This document shows, piece after piece, positions 58,101 to 64,000 of a stretch of 64,000 bases of DNA (the first letter of the stretch is position 1; every line of letters starts with the position of its first letter). The notes beneath the pieces were generated by a model. The model did no database searches. It was given only the letters and a program-made list of their open reading frames with translations, and was not told the origin of the DNA. The stretch is from Mayamaea pseudoterrestris (lineage: Eukaryota > Bacillariophyta > Bacillariophyceae > Sellaphorales > Sellaphoraceae): contig BROI01000011.1 in the NCBI GenBank assembly GCA_027923505.1, forward strand, positions 978,728-1,042,727, read 5' to 3'. The translations under genes and the position numbers were made by a program.

Positions 58101-58849
58101 GCCATTGACAGGTGCAGAGTCTCAATGGTGCAAAAAGGACTGCCTGGAGGCTGACACCATGGGAACGGCCTCCACTGTGGGCATGGCCAACAATATGAGT
58201 TGTAGATTCTGACCTGTCAAACGCCCCATGCCCTGGCCACCCAAATACCCAATGAGTCAGGCAAAACCTGTCCAGGGTAAGCCATTGACAGGTACAGAGT
58301 CTCAAATGATGCAAAAATGACTTCCTGGAGGCTGACACCATGGGTACGGCCTCCACTGTGGATATGGCCAACACCAAAAGTTGTAGATTCTGACCTGTCA
58401 TACGCCCCATTCCCTGGCTACCCAAATACCCAATGAGTCAGGCAAAACTTGTCCAGGGTATGCCATTGCCTGGTGCAGAGTCTCAAATGGCGCAAAAAGG
58501 ACTGCCTGGAGGCTGACACGAAGGGTACGGCCTCCACTGTGGGTATGACCAACACCACAAGTTGTAGATTCTGACCTGTCAAACATCCCATGCCCTGGCC
58601 ACCCAATTACCCAATGAGTCAGGCAAAACATGTCCAGGGTATGCCATTGACAGGTGCAGAGTCTCAAATGGTGCATAAAGGACTGCTGGAGGCTGACACC
58701 ATGGGTACGGCCTCCACTGTGGGTATGGCCAACACGACAAGTTGTAGATTCTGACCTGTCAAATGCCCCATGCCCTGGCCACCCAAATACCCAATGAGTC
58801 AGGCAAAACATGTCCCGGGTATGCAATTGATAGGTGCAAAGTCTCAAAT
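58101..58849. repeat. Satellite family 4: ~181-bp tandem repeat, about 4 units
   Basis: GCCATTGACAGGT (or variant) starts units at 58101, 58281, 58462, 58643 and 58823 (spacing 180-181). Within a unit TTGACAGGT and ACCTGTCAA form a widely spaced inverted repeat. Two units carry ACAAGTTGT (58557-58565, 58737-58745); the others have degraded versions. The fifth unit breaks off at AAGTCTCAAAT, where family 5 begins. Confidence 0.93.
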
Positions 58850-61588
58850 CCCCTGAGAAGCCTACCATCTTGTAGCGCAGCCTGAATAATTATGTTGGCA
58901 CCATTCTGGTGTATTGTGGGCATCTACAGGGCTTGCTGTAGGGGCATTTGAATGTCACGGCATCTGCAGGCTGAGACTGGTGACAAGTTGTCACCAAATA
59001 CATTGCCATCCCCTGAGACACCCGTCAAGCCTACCATGTTGTAGCGCAGCATGAATAATGATGGTGGCACCATTCTGGTGTATTGTGGGCACCTACAGGG
59101 CTTGCTGTAGGGGCGTTTGAATGTCACGGCATCTGCGGGCTGAGACTGGTGAAAAGTTGTCACCAAATACATTGCCATCCCCTGATACACCAGCCAAGCC
59201 TACCATGTTGTAGCGCAGCCTGAATAATGATGGTTGCACCATTCTGGTGTATTGTGGGCACCTACAGGGCTTGCTGTAGGGGCAATTGAATGTCACGGCA
59301 TCTGCGTGCTGAGACTGGTGACAAGTTGTCACCAGATACATTGCCATCCCCTGAGACAACCGCCAAGCCTACCATCTTGTAGCGCAGCCTAAATAATGAT
59401 GTTGGCACCATTCTGGTGTATCGTGGGCACCTACAGGGCTTGCTGTAGGGGCGTTTGAATGTCACGGCATCTGTGGGCTGAGACTGGTGACAAGTTGTCA
59501 CCAAATACATTGCCATCCCCTGAGACACCAGCCAAGCCTACCATCTTGTAGCGCAGCCTGGATAATGATTTGTGGCACCATTCTGGTGTATTTCGGGCAC
59601 CTACAGGGCTTTCTGTTGGGGCGTTTTGAATGTCACGGCATCCGCGGGCTGAGACTGGTGACAAGTTGTCACCAAATACATTGCCATCCCCTGAGACAAC
59701 AGCCAAGCCTACCATCTTGTAGCGCAGCCTGAGCAATTATGTTGGCACATTCTGGTGTATTTTGGGCACCTACAGGGCTTGCAGTAGGGGCGTTTGAATG
59801 TCACGGCATCTGCGGGCTGAGACTGGTGACAAGTTGTCACCAAATACATTGCCATCCCCTGAGACAACCGCCAAGCCTACCATCTTGTAGCGCAGCCTGA
59901 ATAATGATGGTGGCACCATTCTGGTGTATTTTGGCCACCTACAGGGCTTTCTGTAGGGGCGTTTGAATGTCACGGCAGCCGCGGGCTGAGACTGGTGACA
60001 AGTTGTCACCAAATACATTGCCACCCTCTGAGACAACAGCCAAGCCTACCATCTTGTAGCGCAGCTTGAGCAATGATGTTGGCACCATTCTGGTGTATTT
60101 TGAGCACCTACAGGGCTTGCTGTAGGGGCGTTTAAATGTCACGGCATCTGCGGGCTGAGAGTGGTGACAAGTTGTCACCAAATACATTGCCATCCCCTGA
60201 GACAACCGCCAAGCCTATCATCTTCTAGCGCAGCCTGAATAATGATGTTGGCACCATTCTGGTGTATTGTGGGCACCTACAGGGCTTGCTGTAGGGGCGT
60301 TTGAATGTCACGGCATCTGCAGGCTGAGACTGGTGACAATGTTGTCACCAAATACATTGCCATCCCCTGAAACACCAGCCAAGCCTACCATCTTGTAGCG
60401 CAGCCTTTTTAATCATGGTGGCACCATTCTGGTGTATTTTGGCCACCTACAGGGCTTGCTGTAGGGGCGTTTGAATGTCACGGCATCTGTGGGCTGAGAC
60501 TGGTGACAAGTTGTCACCAAATACATTGCCATCCCCTGAGACACCAGCCAAGCCTACCATCTTGTAGCGCAGCCTGATCAATGATGGTGGCACCATTCTG
60601 GTGTATTGTGGGCATCTACAGGGCTTGCTGTAGGGGCGTTTGAATGTCACAGCATCTGCAGGCTGAGACTGGTGACAATGTTGTCACCAAATACATTGCC
60701 ATCCCCTGAGACACCAGCCAAGCCTACCATCTTGTAGCGCAGCCTTTTCAATCATGGTGGCACCATTCTGGTGTATTTTGGCCACCTATAGGGCTTGCTG
60801 TAGGGGCGTTTGAATGTCACGGCATCTGTGGGCTGAGACTGGTGACAAGTTGTCACCAAATACATTGCCATCCCCTGAGACACCAGCCAAGCCTACCATC
60901 TTGTAGCGCAGCCTGATCAATGATGGTGGCACCATTCTGGTGTATATTGGGCATTTACAGGGCTTGCTGTAGGGGCGTTTGAATGAGACTGGTGACAAGT
61001 TGTCACCAGATACATTGCCATCCCCTGAGACACCAGTCAAGCCTACCATCTTGTAGCGTAGCCTGAATAATGATGTTGGCACCTTTCTGGTGTATTTTGG
61101 GCATCTACAGGGCTTGCTGTAGGGGCGTATGAATGTCATGGCATCTGTGGGCTGAGACTGGTGACAAGTTGTCACCAAATACATTGCCATCCCCTGAGAC
61201 ACCAGCCAAGCCTACCATCTTGTAGCGCAGCCTGATCAATGATGTTGGCACCATTCTGGTGTATTTTGGGCTTCTACAGGGCTTGCTGTAGGGGCGTATG
61301 AATGGCACGGCATCCGCGGGCTGAGACTGGTGACAAGTTGTCACCAGATACATTTCCATCCCCTGAGACAAAAACCAAGCCTACCATCTTGTAGCACAGC
61401 CTGATCAATGATGTTGGCACCATTCTGGTGTATTTTGGGCATCTACAGGGCTTGCTGTAGGGGCGTTTGAATGTCACGGCATCTGCGGGCTGAGACTGGT
61501 GACAAGTTGTCACCAAATACATTGCCATCCCCTGAGACACCAGCCAAGCATACTATCTTGTAGCGCAGCTTAAATAAGAAGGTTAGCA
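58850..61588. repeat. Satellite family 5: ~169-bp tandem repeat, about 16 units
   Basis: TGTAGCGCAGCCTGA, GGGCTTGCTGTAGGGGC and GAGACTGGTGACAAGTTGTC recur every 169 bp or so. One unit near 60985 lacks about 20 bp; several have one-base indels. Three inverted repeats per unit: TGGTGACAA-G-TTGTCACCA, CCTACAG-GGCTTG-CTGTAGG and CACCA-TTC-TGGTG. Frames of about 88 codons read through one and a half units and are a by-product of period (169 = 1 mod 3). Confidence 0.95.
58978..58996. repeat. Perfect 19-bp dyad in the 169-bp unit (example copy)
   Basis: TGGTGACAA-G-TTGTCACCA: 9-bp arms around one base, intact in most units. Centre ACAAGTTGT differs from that of the 347-bp family dyad (ACAACTTGT) only in strand-dependent reading: the two are reverse complements. 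Confidence 0.92.
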
Positions 61589-64000
61589 CCTCATGTATAC
61601 CCTGTTCAAAGGCGGCAATGGCTAAAAAAACAATCACAGCCATAGTTTGATTGGTTAGGATTCATAGACTGCACTGTTGTTCTATTTGGCCCATCTACTC
61701 CCACAATTTACCTAACACTTGAGCGTGCCAGGTTTGTTTGTCTTTGTAGGCCTCATGGATAGCTTGGCCGATGGTGTCAATGTTGGTAATTGATGGGGAT
61801 GCCTAGCGGACCTGGTGGTGTAGTGTGGTGACGTACGGGATACTTAGCTATGTGGAAGCAAGCATGTCTACTCCCAAATCTTGAAGGATTTGCATGACCG
61901 TCAAGGTTGTAGTGGATGTTTGACTTTATAAAAAGCTTTTTGAAAAGTGGGAATGCTTCACATGATGGGGATGGCCAACGTTTTGCGGGTGCTGCCGCTG
62001 CTGCCGCTGCTGCTGTGTGACATACAGTCGCACAAAAGACAGCGTATCTACTCCTGTTTTGCCAGGAACACATAAGTTGTCCATCATTGAATGTGTCATA
62101 GAAGCTCAAACATACCTTGTTGAAAGGTGGCATTGGCTAAAATGACAATCAGAGCCATAGTTTGATTGGTTTGGATTCATAGACTGCGCTGTTGTTCTAT
62201 TTGGCCCATCTACTCCCTCAGCTTTCCCAAAACTTGAGCTTGCCAGGTTTGTTTGTCTTTGTAGGCCTCATGGATAGCTTGGCCGATGGTGGCAATGTTG
62301 GTAATTGATGGGGATGCCCAGCGGACCTGGTGGTGTAGTGTGGTGACGTATGGGATACTTAGCTATGTGGAAGCTAGCATGTCTACTCACAAATCTTGAA
62401 GGATTTGCATGACCGCCAAGGTTGTAGTGGATGATTGACTTTATAAAAAGCTTTTTGAAAGATGGGAATGCTTCACATGATGGGGATGGCCAAAGTTTTG
62501 CGGGTGCTGCCGCTGCTGCTGTGTGACATACGGTCGCACAAAATACAGCGTATCTACTCCTGTTTTGCCAGGAACACATAAGTTGTCCAACATTGTATGT
62601 GTCATAGTACCTCATGTTTACCCTGTTGAAAGGTGGCAATGGCTAAAAAGACAATCACAGCCATAGTTTGATTGGTTAGGATTCATAGACTGCGCTGTTG
62701 TTCTATTTGGCCAATCTACTCCCACAGCTTTCCCAAAACTTGAGCTTGCCAGGTTTGTTTGTCTTTGTAGGCCTCATGGACAGCTTGGCCGATGGTGGCA
62801 ATGTTGGTAATTGATGGGGATGCCCAGCGGACCTGGTGGTGTGATGTGGCGACATACGGGATACTTAGCTATGTGGAAGCTAGCATGTCTACTCACAAAA
62901 CTTGAAGGATTTGCATGACCGCCAAGGTTGCAGTGGATAATTGACTTTACAAAAGGCTTTTTGAAAGGTGGGAATGCTTCAAATGATGGGGACGACCTAA
63001 GTTCTGTGGGTGCTGCCGCTGCTGCTGCGGGGCATACAGTTGCACAAAATACAGCGTATCTACTCCTGTTTTGCCAGGAACACATAAGTTGTCCAACATT
63101 GTATGTGTCATAGTACCTCATGTATACCCTGTTGAAAGGTGGCAATGGCTAAAAAGACAATCACAGCCATAGTTTGATTGGTTCGGATTCATAGACTGCG
63201 CTGTTGTTCTATTTGGCCCATCTACTCCCACAGCTTTCCCAAAACTTGAGCTTGCCAGGTTTGTTTGTCTTTGTAGGCCTCATGGATAGCTTGGCCGATG
63301 GTGGCAATGTTGGTAATTGATGGGGATGCCCAGCGGACCTGGTGGTGTAGTGTGGTGACGTATGGGATACTTAGCTATGTGGAAGCAAGCATTTCTACTC
63401 CCAAATCTTGAAGCATTTGCATGACCGCCAAGGTTGTAGTGGATGAATGACTATATTAAAAGCTTTTTGAAAGGTGGGAATGCTTCACATGATGGGGATG
63501 GCCAAAGTTTTGCAGGTGCTGCCGCTGCTGCTGTGTGACATACAGTCGCACAAAATACAGTATATCTACTCCTGTTTTGCCAGGAACACATGAGTTGTCC
63601 AACATTGAATGAGTCATAGTTGCTCACGTATATCTTGTTGAAAGGTGGCATTTGCTAAAATGACAGTCAGAGCCATAGTTTGATTGGTTTGGATTCATAG
63701 ACTGCGCTGTTGTTCTATTTGGCCCATCTACTCCCACAGCTTTCCCAAAACTTGAGCTTGCCAGGTTTGTTTGGTTTTGTTGGCCTCATTGATAGCTTGG
63801 CCAATGGTGGCAATGTTGGTAATTGATGGGGATGCCCAGCGGACCTGGTGGTGTGATGTGGCGACATACGGGATACTTAGCTATGTGGAAGCTAGCATGT
63901 CTACTCACAAAACTTAAAGGATTTGCATAACCGCCAAGGTTGTAGAGGTTGATTGACCTTACCAAAAGCTTTTTGAAAGGTGGGAATGCTTCAAATGATG
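61589..64000. repeat. Satellite family 6: ~506-bp tandem repeat (diverged trimer), continues past the window
   Basis: TGTTGGTAAT recurs at 61781, 62296, 62802, 63308 and 63814 (515, 506, 506, 506). Within a unit TCTACTC recurs at 171, 162 and 173 bp (62382, 62553, 62715, next 62888), with other shared words (TTGAAAGGTGG-AATG; GGCCGATGGTGGCAATG; GACATACGG), so the unit is a trimer of ~169-bp monomers. A GCTGCCGCTGCTG tract in each unit has three more triplets in the first (about 61990-62017), which accounts for the 515-bp spacing. A minus-strand frame of 118-123 codons is kept in three units and broken in the fourth. Confidence 0.94.

Noticed and set aside
58924-61640. Minus-strand frames of about 88 codons in the 169-bp array
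   Set aside because: Each frame reads through about one and a half units in two different frames. It is a product of period (169 = 1 mod 3), with no conserved start context.
1-64000. tRNA genes, transposase or reverse transcriptase genes, telomere repeats
   Set aside because: None recognised by eye on either strand. Absence is not proof without a tRNA or transposon search.

Overview
The window looks like nuclear DNA from a diatom or a close stramenopile relative. Genes are short and compact. Introns are few and tiny (five resolved, 76-85 nt, all GT-AG and phase 0). Typical eukaryotic genes (Prp28, eIF2B-epsilon, PIG-W, SERINC, mitochondrial pyruvate dehydrogenase kinase) sit beside proteins of a kind I associate with diatoms: two neighbouring paralogs with an RGLEYRT core, and a long protein with a Cys/His knuckle. 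The assignment rests on this gene content, not on a database match.

Positions 1-21,300 are gene-dense. In order: the 3' end of a UbiE/COQ5-type methyltransferase (+); PRP28 (-, three exons); a three-exon conserved hypothetical (-); two RGLEYRT paralogs (+); eIF2B-epsilon (+); PIG-W/GWT1 (+); pyruvate dehydrogenase kinase (-, two exons); a small Rsa3-like protein (+); a HAD domain protein of the Swiss-Army-Knife RNA-repair type (-); a SERINC (+); an M14 cytosolic-carboxypeptidase-like enzyme (-); a TraB-family protein (+) interrupted by one in-frame TGA; and a low-complexity hypothetical (-). Functions are general housekeeping (splicing, translation initiation, GPI anchors, membrane lipid, mitochondrial carbon flux). 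There is no sign of an operon or pathway cluster.

From about 21.65 kb to the right edge (about two thirds of the window) the DNA is almost entirely tandem satellite, with no supportable gene. Six families lie end to end: ~176 bp (21,650-22,828), ~347 bp (23,231-32,724), ~352 bp (32,725-58,100), ~181 bp (58,101-58,849), ~169 bp (58,850-61,588) and ~506 bp (61,589 to the edge). By eye the 347 and 352 units are diverged dimers and the 506 unit a diverged trimer, so all six reduce to a basic length of about 162-181 bp, close to a nucleosome repeat. Three families carry dyads around ACAA(C/G)TTGT. The 352-bp array has a nearly identical core of about 38 units, degraded edges, a 114-bp foreign insertion and an exact 1,639-bp tandem duplication ending precisely at the junction with the next family. 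This multi-family block is the most interesting part of the window and is a candidate centromeric, pericentromeric or subtelomeric domain.
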